A DNA stretch of 64,000 nucleotides from Ziziphus jujuba (lineage: Eukaryota > Streptophyta > Magnoliopsida > Rosales > Rhamnaceae), in NCBI RefSeq assembly GCF_031755915.1, contig NC_083379.1, positions 18,621,501-18,685,500 on the forward strand, read 5' to 3'. The position numbers and the translations under genes were made by a program. Positions 25,149 to 38,399 of this stretch are shown piece after piece. Positions within the stretch are counted from its first letter, which is position 1; every line of letters begins with the position of its first letter. The notes under the pieces are model-generated. The model was not told the DNA's origin and did no database searches. It saw nothing but the letters and a program-made list of their open reading frames with translations.

Positions 25149-26249
25149 TCACCGCGACGAGTGGTTTCCACTAAGAACTTGGATCAAATTACTAGCATTT
25201 CTCCAAATCTTTTCATAATCATCATCCAACAATCCCATACAAATCTCCAAAATCCCTTCTTTCCTCGCTTCACCACACATTTCTTCACTAAAACAACAAA
25301 GCGAGTTCAACGTTAGCAACGCATACTGAATCCCCCGAGAGCTACCGTTTTTCAAAATTCTCACCAAAATCCTTACACACCCCTCAAACCTCTCCATTTC
25401 TTCTCTGCCTTCTTTGCACTTGGCCAGAAGACCCAGCACTTCGACAGCCCTTTCAAGCCCCGAGTCGGCAATTCTCATCAGAATTGGCACCGCCCCGCAT
25501 TGCACGGCTCGCCTCCGGTTATCAGGGAACGAACAGATTGCGTAAAGCGCCGTGGCTGCTTCCTTCTTCTCTCGGCCTTTCCCGTCACTGAGAAGCGAAA
25601 CCAGAGTCCGAATTGCATATGGGTATGCCCCAATCGTCGCCTTGTTCACTTCTACAACTGCCAAGCTCGTCAACATGGTAGCCGCAAGAGCTCGACAATT
25701 CGACGACCCACCTTGCAAAGCCCCAATGATTCGACCAATTGCGCCTTCGGCCACCAAGCCCACTTTGTTATCATCGTCCAAGCTCAGGTTCAGCAGCAGA
25801 GACAGCGCCTTCTCTTGCAGACCCGGATCATCCGACCCAATACACTTGAGCACGGCGGACACAGCACCCGACTCGGTCAACTTCGAACGGAAAGCAGAGT
25901 CGCGCTTGGAAAGCCGGGTGAGTTGGTCGAGCGAGTTAAGCTTGGAGTCAAGCGAGGAAGACGGAGAAGTAAGGGTGGAGATTAGGGCTTGGGGTTCGGG
26001 TTGCTGCTGTAATTTCGGCGGGGAGACAAGGGCGTAATTGGAAATCAAGCTCCTGAGGGCGTGGTTGGGGATGAGCGACGGATGGTCAGGCAGGGGTAGT
26101 TTGGTAATTGGGCAGGTACGGTGGCCGGCGTCCAGCCACCGTTGTATTGAGACCCGGTCAAATGTGTGACCCGAAGATAATATAACCGGGTCGGACATTA
26201 TCTCCAACGAAATCGGACACTTGAAATCGTCAGGGAACTCAGTCGCCAT
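25149..26249 (-). CDS. PUB8: U-box E3 ubiquitin ligase with armadillo repeats, PUB8-like
   Basis: A single intronless frame of 366 aa. Residues ~6-79 form a U-box: DFKCPISLEIMSDPVIL, SGHTFDRVSIQRWLD, then TCPITKLPL and LIPNHALRSLI. This fold recruits E2 enzymes without zinc. Residues ~105-360 are helical repeats of armadillo type (for example ALSLLLNLSLDDDNKVGLV, ATMLTSLAVVEVNKATIGAY and AVEVLGLLAKCKEGREEME) that bind substrates. Order, length and many blocks agree with Arabidopsis PUB8 (about 370 aa, also compact). The start MATEFPDDFKCPIS matches the family N-terminus. The gene is clearly GC-richer than its flanks. It has a (GA)n tract just upstream (26288-26301) in the probable 5' UTR and a strong donor-like site in the 3' UTR. 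The substrate and pathway cannot be inferred from sequence. Confidence 0.93.
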   Translation of the reverse strand: MATEFPDDFKCPISLEIMSDPVILSSGHTFDRVSIQRWLDAGHRTCPITKLPLPDHPSLIPNHALRSLISNYALVSPPKLQQQPEPQALISTLTSPSSSLDSKLNSLDQLTRLSKRDSAFRSKLTESGAVSAVLKCIGSDDPGLQEKALSLLLNLSLDDDNKVGLVAEGAIGRIIGALQGGSSNCRALAATMLTSLAVVEVNKATIGAYPYAIRTLVSLLSDGKGREKKEAATALYAICSFPDNRRRAVQCGAVPILMRIADSGLERAVEVLGLLAKCKEGREEMERFEGCVRILVRILKNGSSRGIQYALLTLNSLCCFSEEMCGEARKEGILEICMGLLDDDYEKIWRNASNLIQVLSGNHSSR

Positions 26250-26380
26250 TTTTCAACTCGGAGAAACTCAGGCAAGAGATAGAAAGAGAGAGAGAGAGAG
26301 AAAGAAAAAGGGTTTATGAGGTTTTGGCCACTGCTGAGAAAAGCAACAGCTTCTTCTTCATCACCCAAAAGCCAAAACCT

Positions 26381-26419
<39 letters not shown>

Positions 26420-26440
26420 GGTTTTGGGCTTTGAGGTCCG
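26250..26440 (-). promoter_or_regulatory. 5' UTR / proximal promoter of the U-box gene
   Basis: Contains a (GA)n tract at 26288-26301 and a 36-base T run (plus strand) at 26383-26418. On the transcribed minus strand these are (TC)n and poly-A. CT-rich leaders are common in plant 5' UTRs. No convincing TATA box was seen. Confidence 0.4.
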
Positions 26441-29400
26441 GAAGCTATAGCGTACTGAGTCTACTCAATATACTTAGCTAAAATTTCCAAAACACCCTTC
26501 CATTACCACAGAAATGTCTGACAACGGTTTTTAAAGAATATTTGAAGAGCACTTTGGACTTTTTGAGCGGAGTGGGTTTTCTACTTTGAATTGGACATGG
26601 CATACGATGTCTCTTGACGGTGATGACCATTTTACATTTCTCAAAATTCCTTATAAACCATAGGGAATTTCCCTTTTAGAAAGAGGGTATTTCTGAGAAT
26701 TGAATTTGATTTTCTTTTATTTATATTATTATTATTATTTTTTTTATGTCGGTTACTTTGCCGGAAACTAGGGGAATGGAGGAGAGGAGGGGATTAGTTT
26801 TGAAATAGGAAAAAGGTGATATCATCATTCGTTCAACTTTTTCATTAATGACAAAAAAAAAAAAAGCCAATGTCATCGTTTGGATGCTTTAGGAGGGTAT
26901 TTTGGAGAATTCGTATTTACCTGCATCAAACGGTTCCAAGGCTTTTTATTTCTTTGTCAACAGTGGATGTCAGGAGGAGAGGAAGAGGAAATGAGAGAAG
27001 CGTAGTGAAAACGTAAGAGAAATCGGCTGTCACGGGAGAAACTAATACAGTTACCGAGCTGTTAAATCACGAGCTTATTGCGTGGCCTGGATTTACTATA
27101 TTGACTTTCTAATTCCACTGGTTTAAGTGTTTGGAGTCAGCTGTTCCATACCCCCAAATTACACGTTTTCCCCTGATTGTTTCTTGCCATTGTATAACGT
27201 GTAACTGTTCTCACTGTAATACATACCCTTCATTGCTTTTTGACTTTTTCTTTTTTTCTGTCAAATAAATGCCATGCTTCTCTTTTCTCTCTTACACGTT
27301 TTTCAGGAAAAAAAAAAAAAAAAAAAAGGAAAAATAATATATTTTTAAAATATATAAAGATACAGTAATAGAGTTGATAGATTAGTATAAAATAGTCAAT
27401 CTCTCATCTCATTTATTAATTCTTAAATTTTTAAAAATTTAAATATATATTTAAATAAGTTCTAATCAGTTGATTTTGTCCGATTTTTAATATTTTATTA
27501 AATTTGTAAAAAAATTTAAATATATTCTTTAAAACTTTAACATTTGAAAAGGTCAAAAAAATTTATAAGTGAGAAGTTTTAATGCAAAATTGACTCTCAT
27601 ATTTTTTTAAAACCAGCAAAAACATGTTGGGGACTTAGTAGATTTATTAAATATATGTTTAAAAAATTAATATAGTATATTTAGTAGACCTTTTTTTCTT
27701 TAATTATTATAATCCATTTATTTGGAATGAATTACTTTGGGCACATTTGAAGGAATTGATTTGGAGAGCTTCAATAAAATTAACTTTTGTGATTTTGTGA
27801 AAAGATTTAACTATTGTCCATGCTCTAAACCATATTAATAATATGTAATAACTCTAAATTTAAATATATTATCAAATAAATAAATAAAAATATGTTATTT
27901 TAGATAATAATTTGGAATTTAAATATTTCACGTTAAATTTATCGAATAAATAAATAAAATAGTATTCCATTCATATCTACTTTGGAACTTTTCTTTCTAA
28001 ATAAGAAGTAAAAACTATATTTTAGACTCTTTAATCCATAAAAAATCTTGTATTTGATTATAATTTTATTATTTTTAATTAACTAATATGTTGTTTGATA
28101 AAATAGTTGATTTTTAATTTCTTTTTTTACCTCAATATGTATAATTTGCTAAATGTATGTTAATAGTAGTTAGAGTGTTAACAGTAGTTTAGAATTTGTT
28201 ATACATAAATTAAATACAAAGTTAAAGAAAAAAAAAACAAATTAAATGCAACATGTTATTTTTTGTTTTTATATTTTTGTACTTTAAATTTATAATTTTT
28301 TAAGATATTTAACAAGTTATAGTCATCATTTGCTAACGCTTAGATATACAATTATGTTAATAAAAAAAAAATAGAAAGACACCAATTTTTCCTATTTTAG
28401 GAAATAAATTACATAAACGATATTTTTAATATTTTTCAACACACAAAAATTACCTTTTTCTGCCTTTCAGACACTTAAGGATTAGCTTAACTAAATTAAT
28501 ATTGTCATAATCAGTTAATTATTTATTTATGGTGTTTTTCAAAAAAAAAAAAAGAAGGTTATTTATGCATGATCAATTAATAAAGTACCATTGTTAGAAA
28601 GCATTTTTTTTTTTTTTGGGGAAAAAACAGAAAGCAAGATTAAATTACTAAAAGCTTATTAACATTTTTTTTTTGGTGCAACTTAATTTTTTGATAATAT
28701 TTTTTTAGTGGAACTTAGTATAACAAATTGAATGATAAGTAAATTGATAATACCATGCAAAAGTTTACAAAAATATACTTCTACTTTACTCAGATTTCAG
28801 ACAGACGTAAGTCCCCAAAAAAATATTAAGGCAAATGAAATATTTGACCCAAAAAAAGGTAGATGCAATCAATGAAATAATTTAATTCTTTTTTTATATA
28901 TACATTTTTTATTCTTTATGCCATATAAAATATTAATACTTGTATATCAATTTATTCTTGTTTTATTTAGTGACAACCCCAACAACGAAATTTTTTTTTT
29001 CCGAAAAAAGTACTTCAACATTAATTAAAAAATGAAAAAAAAAAAAAAACAGTTGTAAACTGTATATCAACAAATTTTCATAGACAAAAATACAGTAAGC
29101 AAAACAAAACTAAATCCAACAGTGAAATTTATTAAATTAAGAAATTTAAAAAATTGCTTTACCAAATAAGATTTTAATTTTTTAGGGAAAATCTTATATT
29201 AAATATAATAAAAATAAATATCTTTTCAAATAAAGTATAATTTTTCCAATTAAAGTGTCAAAGTAATGGGCTATTTTTTTTTTATAATGTGTCTTGCCAA
29301 ATTAAATAAATAAAAAAAGAAAAAGAAAAAAAAATATATATATATATATATATTTAGAGAGAGAGAGAGAGAGAGAGAAAATGAGAGAGAACAAACTTAA

Positions 29401-31070
29401 TTAGTGTCAAACAGGTTGTTAAAGATATCATCTCAGTATTATTTTTCTAAATGAAGACAAATTAGTTAATTAAAAACTGACTAAACTAAAAAGTAATGTG
29501 CATTAAAAAAAAAACAATCAAGATAAATTTATATATTAATGACCAAATGTTTTTTTTTATTGTTTAAAATAATATCCCCATTAAAATTATAATAATTTTC
29601 CTTTTCCATTTCAATATTTTAAATCTATAATCTAATAAATATAGATGTGAACGAGTTAATAAATAAATTAAATTTATTTGATAATGTTTATCAAATATTA
29701 AATGTTATTATTTTATTGGTTGAAAAATTAATTTAATCTATATATGCATAACTGAATACTTCAAAGGATAAAATTAATTAAACATAGGTTAATCAAAATA
29801 ATAAAAAATATTATTTGATAAATATTTTTGTAGAAATTTTGATGCCCCTGCATCATCTGCAAAATAATATGATATCATATATGGTACAAACTCGTAAACA
29901 TCTTGATGATTATAAAAGTATTATTATAATTATTTTTATTAATAAAGGAGATGGAGGATTTAAAATCAAAATCATTGCATTAAAAAACAATAGCTTTATC
30001 AATAATTACATATCCATATATAAATGTAATTCAAAGGACAATAAACTCATATCTTTATGCCATTTGACGAAACTTTTTTAATTGTTTTCCTGTTTGGAAC
30101 CAAAACTTTTTGAATTGTTTGAAAAGTCGTAATTTAATTTGAGCATCATCTATGCTTCTTCCATATTTTTATCAATATATGTGTGTGTATATATATATAT
30201 ATATATATGTATGCTTGTAAAAACTGGTACTTTTTTAAAAGTTTTTTTTTTTTTTTTTTTGGGTGCTAACGTATGTATTTTTTCTTTTTAATTGTTGCCA
30301 TTTGCTGATTTGCACGACTATATGTGCTCCCATAGCCTTTCAACTTTTGTATTTAATAATCTGTCATTTTAGTGACAACGAATAACTAATTAACCCAACA
30401 TATTTTTTCTAAACCATAAAAAAATTAACTGACATACACTTGAGATGAATGCACAATTTAATTTTAAACCTTGTTTGGTGAATAATAAAGTTAATGAGAA
30501 TCTTTTTATTTTTTGTTTTTTGTATTTTATATTGTTTTTGTTTTTTGTGTTTTTTATTTATTTTTTATTTATTTTTTATATGATAACTTTTTTGTATTTA
30601 GATAGGTATTTGGAGATGAGAAATTTGGGCTTAGGCTCAGGAAATATCAATTTTTTGAGAAAAACTGATTTTTAGCTTTCAATTTTTATTATAAAGTGAA
30701 GTTGATTCAGTTTATTGTAAACGATTAAAAAAAAAATTCCATTATTAATGTTTGGTAAATATTGAAAATGTTATATGGAAAAATACACTACCTAAACATT
30801 GGAAAATTAAATTTCACAAAGAATCTCAAATTCCCATCAATAATGACATAATCTAAATAGGCATTATGTAATCATATTGTAAAATTTTTAAAAAATATAT
30901 ATAGAAAAATTATTCATTTAAAAATGTTTCATTTTAAGAATCTAAAAATATCTATCCTTAATTTATAATACAAATTTAATTTAATTGCTTTTAAATCTTA
31001 TAATTTTTTAATACTAATCAAACATTAAAAGAAAAAAAAATTTGATTATCAAAAAATTAATTTCTAACAA
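26441..31070. other. AT-rich intergenic region
   Basis: No gene recognised. It contains poly-A/T tracts (27308-27327, 28606-28617, 30241-30260), (TA)n at 29335-29353 and 30187-30207, and (GA)n at 29357-29378. A possible small element at about 30466-31030 begins CCTTGTTTGGTGAATAATAA and ends TAATACTAATCAAACATT, roughly inverted. Its ends are not firm. Confidence 0.4.
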
Positions 31071-31099
31071 AACTCAACTAGAAATCAGTTTTATTCAAA

Positions 31100-31507
31100 T
31101 ATTTGATACTTTGTAGACAGGACCCTATTGTCATTAGGGAAACAAAAGTCGACGAAACTGTCGAGATATCGCAGATACTTTCGGTTACCGACCACCTTCG
31201 ACACAGATAGTGGGGTGGGAAGAAATTTCTGTCCTGGGTGTTGTTGATTTGTCGCTGGAATCGAAGGAAATCGACGAAATCGTCCAATGTAGTGAGAGTT
31301 TTGGTTTTTGGGTGGATACAGTGGAAATGATGTGGAGAAACCGGTGGATTATTGGCAGTTGTCGGTGGAAATTTCTGGAAGATCTCGACCGAACTGGGTC
31401 TGTGTGTTTGTGACCTAAGAGAGAGAGAAAAGTGTAGTAGAGGAGCTGTTCGAACGGATGAAGAAGAAGCATAAAAAAAAAAAAAAAGAAAAAGAAAGAG
31501 AACAAGT

Positions 31508-31543
<36 letters not shown>

Positions 31544-31580
31544 AAGAAGACGAAGGGAAGAGAGGAAGAAGAAGAAAGGA
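31100..31580. other. Purine-rich, GC-richer island with (GA)n tract
   Basis: The plus strand is rich in G and A, with a repeated theme of short TCGACGAAAxxGTCG and GGTGGA motifs, then (GA)n at 31511-31538 and GAAGAAGA tracts. Long frames on both strands here come from this composition. I see no domain. It may be an old transposon leader or a captured gene fragment. Confidence 0.3.
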
Positions 31581-33776
31581 AAAGAAAAAAAAAATGTAAA
31601 ATAATAATATGATAATATTATATCGGAACTTTTCATAGGCTAAGTTGTAGTTACAAATCTTTTTAGAAAATCTAAAGTTTTTAAAGATTGTAGGATTGTA
31701 GCATCTCAATACACATCCATCTTCTTATATTTTTGTTCACTCTTTTAATGTTTAATTTGATTTTATATATTCAAAAATAATAAATAAATAAATAACATTA
31801 TTAGTTTTTTTGTTATATAATATATAGGATTTTAGTAGATATTCCTAATTGAATAAGTATTTTATTATCATTGTATTCTAATTATTATATTTTTTATATT
31901 ATTTTACTATACTAATGATTTTATATGTAAAAATTTATATTTTAAATTAAATATTTACAGTTTTCATAATTTTATTAACATTTCCATCGATATCGATATT
32001 TTCATAAAATTATATTTTCGATATTTTCATTGATACCGATATTTTCATCACTGATTGTCATTGCCATGATCTTGTCGATCCAAAAAAAAAAAAAAATTCC
32101 ATGGGGTTTATTTCATATTTCATCTTATACAGTTATATGTAATTTTCGCACAATTATTTAATTGCAACAAATTACAACATTGAATTGACCAGGTAAACCG
32201 CATATCTTTTTATGATGTGCTCCAAAGTTACTGTTCCACTCTTTTTTTTTGGTCTTCCACCTCACGAGGAGCTTCATTTTTTTTTTTTTTTAACCGAAAA
32301 CAAAAGAACTTATTTTGCCTTTTGTTTTTCATTTTAATTATTTTTTCTTCGTTACAAAAAAAAGAGATTAGAAATTATAATTTTAGAGATTTTAGCCAAA
32401 GCGACTGTTTTTCCCGGACAGTGATTTCCAATTTAATAATAATAATAATAATAATAATAATTAAAAAAACTGTAAAGAATTCTTTGGAAATTCTCAACTA
32501 TAGAGAAGGGAGATTAATATGTATTGCTGTTGATGAAAATGTTACTTTCACGAGGTGATAATGACATTTCCATGGTGGAGCAATGGATGATGATGAGGAT
32601 CTAAGCCTTCTTGTTTAAGCATACCCTTTAATTAATTGCAAAAGCTAAGCGTTTTGGAGGCATATATTTGTCCAAAAATACAAAAGTGGAAATTACATTT
32701 TGGTGCATGTACCTGTCCCTGTTTAATTATGTTTTCTTTTCACTTTTTTGCTCTGATTCTGTTTTTATAAAATCCATTTCTAAAATAGGATTTTGGTTCT
32801 TATCTCAATGGGATGAGATGCTTGTATTACACAACAAGCAAATTATTTTTTAATTACCAACCAAAAAGGCAAGGAAAGCAAACATTTACAATCAATCAAA
32901 TTTCTGTTTGTCGTTGGTTTGACTTGCAATGTGATAACCTAATATTTAACCATATAGACAAAATTAACAAATTTATTCTCTTTTTCGAAAACTTTTACTC
33001 ATCTATCATTTGTCAAACTCTTATTAACTTTTATTTTTTCTGATCTTCCACTTCTTTACGCAATCAAGTGGATAGCTTAATTAATTACTTGACATGACTT
33101 TTCAACACCGCCGTTACTTGTAAGTTTTGAGTAACTGGAAATTAAAAAAAAAAAAAGAAAAAGAAAATTTTGAGTCCTATGACAAACCTACTGTTTTTTG
33201 AAACGATTTTGAATTGGGAATCACATATTTTAGTATAAAAATCTGAGTACTCGATGCCTTGTTTTCCTCACTTTAAATGCAAAAAGTGCTATAAACAATC
33301 GAATAAAAAAATTATCAATGATTAATTTCCTGAAACAGTTGTCCAACCACCACTATGATATTTAATAGGTTTGATGTTATATATATCCCATGAGTTTTTG
33401 ATTCTATATCGAATTGTCTTCAACGATTTGTAGCACTTAAAAAAATAAATTATGGGTAATTAATTTCTATTAAATTTAATTACAAAAATAACATGGTAAT
33501 TGAATATTATTAAAGATATGGAAAAATTAAATTTTTTTTTAATCATAAAAAATGCGGAATATATTATATGTCATAATAAAAATAATATTATAAAACTTTA
33601 CTAAATGAATATTTGATAGATAAATAATCTTGTTAAAATAAAATTGTCAAGTCACAATTTACAATAGTGTACTAAATTAATAATCTTGCTAAATACATAA
33701 AATAATAATTTTTTAAAAACGTTTCAAGATCCATCAAATATATAAATTATTATTTGATTAAAAATTGTAATAAATG

Positions 33777-33814
<38 letters not shown>

Positions 33815-33849
33815 ATATATACACACATTTAAAATCCATGTTTATAAAT
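31581..33849. other. AT-rich intergenic region
   Basis: No gene recognised. It has short interspersed repeats of CGATATTTTCAT at about 31980-32055, (AAT)n at 32436-32460 and (TA)n at 33779-33811. ORFs of 60-113 codons here are low-complexity. Confidence 0.4.
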
Positions 33850-35103
33850 TTTTCTGAATAAAAAACATAAATTTGTATTAAGAATCAAATAACCTAATTA
33901 CATCTTTTTTAATGAATGATACTAGCTAGGGAGGCCCTATTCCCATCCAAGAAGAATGATTGTCCAAAGAAAGAGCAAACCTAGCAAACTCATGAGCAAC
34001 CTGATTAGTAAATTTAAGAGAAAACGCACACGTAAAAACCACTATATGCTACCAAAAAATTTTAATATCCTCAACAATAAAACATCCAGGACCTAAAGGC
34101 AACTCATCATTCAAAATAAGAGAAATTGCTTATTGAGATCCATAAACAACTTCTCCATCTTTATTCTAGACACTAAAACAGGTTGCTTTTTTAATAGCCA
34201 ACAACTCATTGAGAAGATGAGATAAAATTTGATAAACAAGTTTTGTTACAGCTGCAAAAGTAGCCTGCAAAAATTTAAGATGTAAAACGGCCATGTAGTC
34301 CCTCAACTCTGCATCACTCTGAGCAACCTCCACATCTAATACAAAATTTCGACACCCCTATAAACCCTAATACAAATAAACAAAATGCTCAGCATGTGAA
34401 GATGATAAATTGATTTAAGGTCCAAAAAGCAAGATCAGCAAAAAAAAATAAAAAATAAAAAAATAAAAAAAAAATCATAATTCTAACCCTATAATGCATA
34501 ATAAAAATCCATATCTTTCTACACCATCTTAGCCTTTAAACAGAGCAATAGAGCTTGTAATCTGGTCTCCACACCCTCTCCATAAGCCACACACCTCCGA
34601 TTAGGAATAATATGTTTATGTTGCAACCCTAACCTTGTTAGCAATCCCCCATGATAAGCATGCGAAACCTTAAGCTTATTAAGGATGTTCAACTTCCAAA
34701 TACATTTCCACTGGGTGTAACTAGCCGCATCACCAATAACCTGAGTCACCCAATACCCAGATTTAATAGAATATATTCTAAAAATGTTATAAAACCAAGC
34801 CAATTTATCATCTTGCCCTACTCCACCCATCAAAATAGATTTAATCACTTTAGCCTTATGGTGTTTAAAATAAGATTGAATCAAATCTAAATCCTAAGAT
34901 TCGGGCTCAATTATTAAATCAGAAACCATAGCCCCAGCACCAATAATATGAGATGATAACACACTTAAAGAAGACGAACGAGGCAACCAAGCATCTCTGT
35001 AAACATCAATACCATTATTACCACTCACCCTCCAAATACATCTTCACTCTAATACCTTACAACATCAGTACAAACTCCTTCATAAATGTGAAGGTCTTCG
35101 TTT
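33850..35103 (-). pseudogene. LINE 3' part: zf-RVT and RNase H-like domains, broken
   Basis: Remnant of a plant non-LTR retrotransposon ORF2. Positions 34884-34519 read ...KSGYWVTQ..., CIWKLNILNKLKV and TRLGLQHKHIIPNRRC followed by EGVETRLQALLLCLKAKMV. This is the zinc-binding RT-associated (zf-RVT) region with cysteines partly lost. Around 34010-33900 a frame reads KFTNQVAHEFARFALSLDN, the C-terminal piece of the RNase H-like domain of plant LINEs. Around 35040-34900 WRVSGNNGIDVYRDAWLPRS fits the linker upstream. Stops and frame changes are frequent. The LINE is interrupted at 35104 by the copia element and resumes at about 45556. No clear poly-A tail remains at the left end. Confidence 0.8.
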
Positions 35104-35611
35104 TGTTGGAATCATACAGCAAAAATCAAGAATCGCACAGTTAAATAAAGTCTGTGATAGATATATTTTCATGAATTATTATTAAACTTGCAGAAAATAG
35201 TTTCTTAAATCTATATAACCTTCTAAACTCTTTTTTATGTGATAGATCTGCACGTGAGTGTACCTGATTATAAAAGAAACAAAAAGGTTAATCTGAAAAA
35301 CACATTGAAACCATACAATTTCTATTTTTCTTTCAAGAATTTCTATTTTTCTATTGAGATTCTTAATTTTAGAAAATAATATGCGAAATCTTATATGAGT
35401 AGAGGGTAGAAGGCATTATATTTATGGATTGCTAACTATAGCCTTCTAGTTTTTATAACACATTAGATCTAATTAATGGACTCCTTCCTATATCTTAATA
35501 ACCAGTTAATGGGATTTATTATTTAATAAGCTAGTTTGGTGATCCTATGATCCATCATGAATAAAGGCTTTGATAAAAAGATTAACTTACTCCAAAAACA
35601 TAAATCTAATA
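35104..35611 (-). repeat. Copia 3' LTR
   Basis: 508 bp, aligned along its length with 45034-45555, with many substitutions and small indels. The number of differences indicates an old insertion. Confidence 0.88.
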
Positions 35612-36399
35612 ATCTCCCACTTGCTCTGAGCAAACTTGGGACTTTGATTTAATATGATGCTACTCCACTAAAAGTCCATATTTGAACTCCAAAATTAATA
35701 ATATTTATACTAAATATATTTTTCCTTTATAAAATATAAATAATTGATAATATTTTCTGTTAATTATTAATTATTTATTTTCTTGATCTATTAGCTTCTC
35801 TAACAGATCCAATGCACTAGTCAATAACTTTCAATATTCGAGACTGTATCAAGAAAATACTTCATACAAATCCTATTTTGTATATTTCATAAATACTTGA
35901 TAACAAAAGAAAAACATAATTCCCAAATCATCAACATATTATTCATTCATAGTAGAATTGACTTAGTGATAACTTAGAAAACTATAGTCACTTAATTGCC
36001 TATTTATAATATATTCAAGATTAAAAAAAATGACATATTCAATATTGTCTGGGATTTAATTACTTTTTATAGAAATTTATCCTTAATTAAATCTTGTCCA
36101 ATCCTCTAAGAATGATCATAATTCAATCCAATATTTTATAGTAATTAAAACAAAATATTTTATAAAATATTGCAGTGTAAATAAGGTGGTTAACTTTATT
36201 TATCAACTGTGAAACAATTCATTAATTATGAAAACCTATGATCATTTCTTCTATAAATTTATCCATATGATCATATGCTACATAATTAATCAGGTCCTTA
36301 TACGTAAAATATAATTTGCACAAACATTTTAGGAAAAAGTTCATATTATTAAATTAGAGAATGAAATCACAACTTGTTTTCCTTCTAAAGCACAAATGT

Positions 36400-37085
36400 A
36401 ACTAATTCTCACTTACTTTAAAGTAAGTTTGGGACATTTTTTAGACCCATAATATCTACATTTTTCTCAAATACTTGATAAAGTAGAGTCTTAGTAAAAG
36501 GGCCTACTCAATTTTTTTCAGAAGCTATCTTTGTAACCACTGTATCTCCTATTTAGATGAAATCATCGATCAAATAGTACTTCCTTTTTATATTTCTGTC
36601 TTTTGTAATATCTAGGCTCTTTGGACTGTGCTATTGCCCCACTATTGTCACAGTAAAGGGTAATGGGTCAATCTACACATGGTTCCACTTGAAGGTTCAT
36701 AAGGAATTTCTTAAGTCATACACCTTTCTTTGTAATTTCAGATATAGCCACATATTCATCTTCTTGGTGGAGTCAATAATACATGTGTATTTGATACTTC
36801 TCCAACTAATTGCTTTTCTATTTTGGGTAAATACATAGCCTGATATTGATTAACGAAAGTAAATATCACCTTAAAAATTTGAGTCTGTTTAATTAAGAGC
36901 ATTCAAACTCCCACTAAAGAATACACAAACATATCATCCTTGTTCTCCTTAGATACTTGAGCATATGCTTTAATACAACCCAGTGTTCCACTCTAGGATT
37001 TGATTAGAAACAATTTACTCTCATTGCATAGCAGATATCTAGCTTAGTGCATAGCATATATACATGAGACTACCAATTGCTGAAG
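36400..37085 (-). pseudogene. Copia RNase H remnant
   Basis: At 36658-36610 the minus strand reads LYCDNSGAIAQSKEPR, the hallmark RNase H motif of Ty1/copia polyproteins. Neighbouring frames are interrupted. It lies between the RT remnant and the polypurine tract, as expected. Confidence 0.8.
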
Positions 37086-37229
37086 CGTGAGGTTTTTTAC
37101 TCATAAGTTCTTTCTCCTCAGAAGTTTTTGGTAATTGCTTCTTAAAAAGATACATTCCATGTCTAAAGGGTAAGAATCACTTCTTAGAAGTCTATAAGTT
37201 GTATCTAGCCACTATTTTTTCAATGTAGG

Positions 37230-37960
37230 AAGCTCAAGACAGAGCTAACATCTTATTCTTTCCACTTTCGTAAAAGTATAATCCCTAGAATATAGCTAGT
37301 TTTACTGAAGTACTTCATATCAAATTGTTCTTTCAAGTAACTCTTTACTCCTGATAACACTTTCACATCGTTTCCAATTAAAAGGATATCATGTACATAA
37401 AAGATAAAAAAAACTACTACTGAACCTTGAATCATTTTGACTCACATGGTTCATAAGGACTTTTCTTAAAATTGAACATTTATATAGCCTAATCAAACAT
37501 TATTTTTTATGACCTGGATGCTTGCTGAAGTCTATAAATTGATTTATGCAACTTGATACTATGTATTCTTGGCCTTTTGCTATAAACTATTCGCATTGAT
37601 GCACATAGATGTCCTTTTACAATCAACCATTTGGAAAAGCTGCCTTAACATCTATTTGCCAAATCTTATAACCGAAAGCTGCTGATAAAGCTAAGAAAAA
37701 ATAGATTTAAGCATGGCTACTGGTGAAAAAGGTTTCATCATAATTTATATCCTCTTTCTAGGTATAAGCTTTTGCTGCCAATCTAATTTTGAAGGTTTCT
37801 ATATTCCCATCTAGTCCTCTCTTTCTTTTGTAGATCTACTTGTACCAAATGGATTTTACCCATTCGAATGTTTTTATAAGAGACCAGAATGAGTTAGAAT
37901 CTATAGATTTTATCTCACGGTCTTTGGCTTTTTTTCACTTTTGCATATCAACATCCTTTA
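37230..37960 (-). pseudogene. Copia reverse transcriptase remnant
   Basis: The minus strand shows WQIDVKAAFPNG near 37665-37630 (family WQMDVKTAFLNG) and FYVHDILLIGND then YLKEQFDMKYFSKTSYILGI at 37420-37270 (family YVDDMLI...FxMKDLGxAxYILGI). The catalytic YVDD is YVHD here, so an essential aspartate is lost. There are multiple frame breaks. Confidence 0.87.
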
Positions 37961-38399
37961 GTGCTTCCTTGTAAGTGGTGTTGTCATCATATAGATTATC
38001 AATAATGACATGATACGTCTTACCTAATAAGACATACTTTACATGTTTATGTATCACTCTCCATTACAAATTTGCTATACTGGTTGCTGTACATGTATAA
38101 GAAGATTCAAGTTCAATAGTTATGGTGGATCACCTATTTCTTCATTATCCTTTTTTTGTTCTTGAGTTTGGTATCGAGTTGGCTCTTGTGGTTGCTTACC
38201 TTTAGGCTTTTCTAGTATATTTTTTCCTCTTTGAACATGCATAAGAAATAAGGTGGAGGCCAGGAGTTTTAGATGGGTCTCAAACTGAGTCAAGCTCTAC
38301 AAGAATCACTTTACTCTTAAGTCCAAAATATCATATAATCCTCTTCTAAGAAATTAATGTGAGTACTTACAATCACTTTATTCTCCTTTATATTATAAA

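Noticed and set aside
25500..26037. Two plus-strand ORFs of 161 codons opposite the U-box gene
   Set aside because: They are antisense shadows of the GC-rich U-box reading frame, with no domain and no independent signals.
31185..31709. 174-codon minus-strand ORF
   Set aside because: Mostly Phe/Ser/Leu runs from GA/TC microsatellite and poly-A tracts, with no recognisable protein features.
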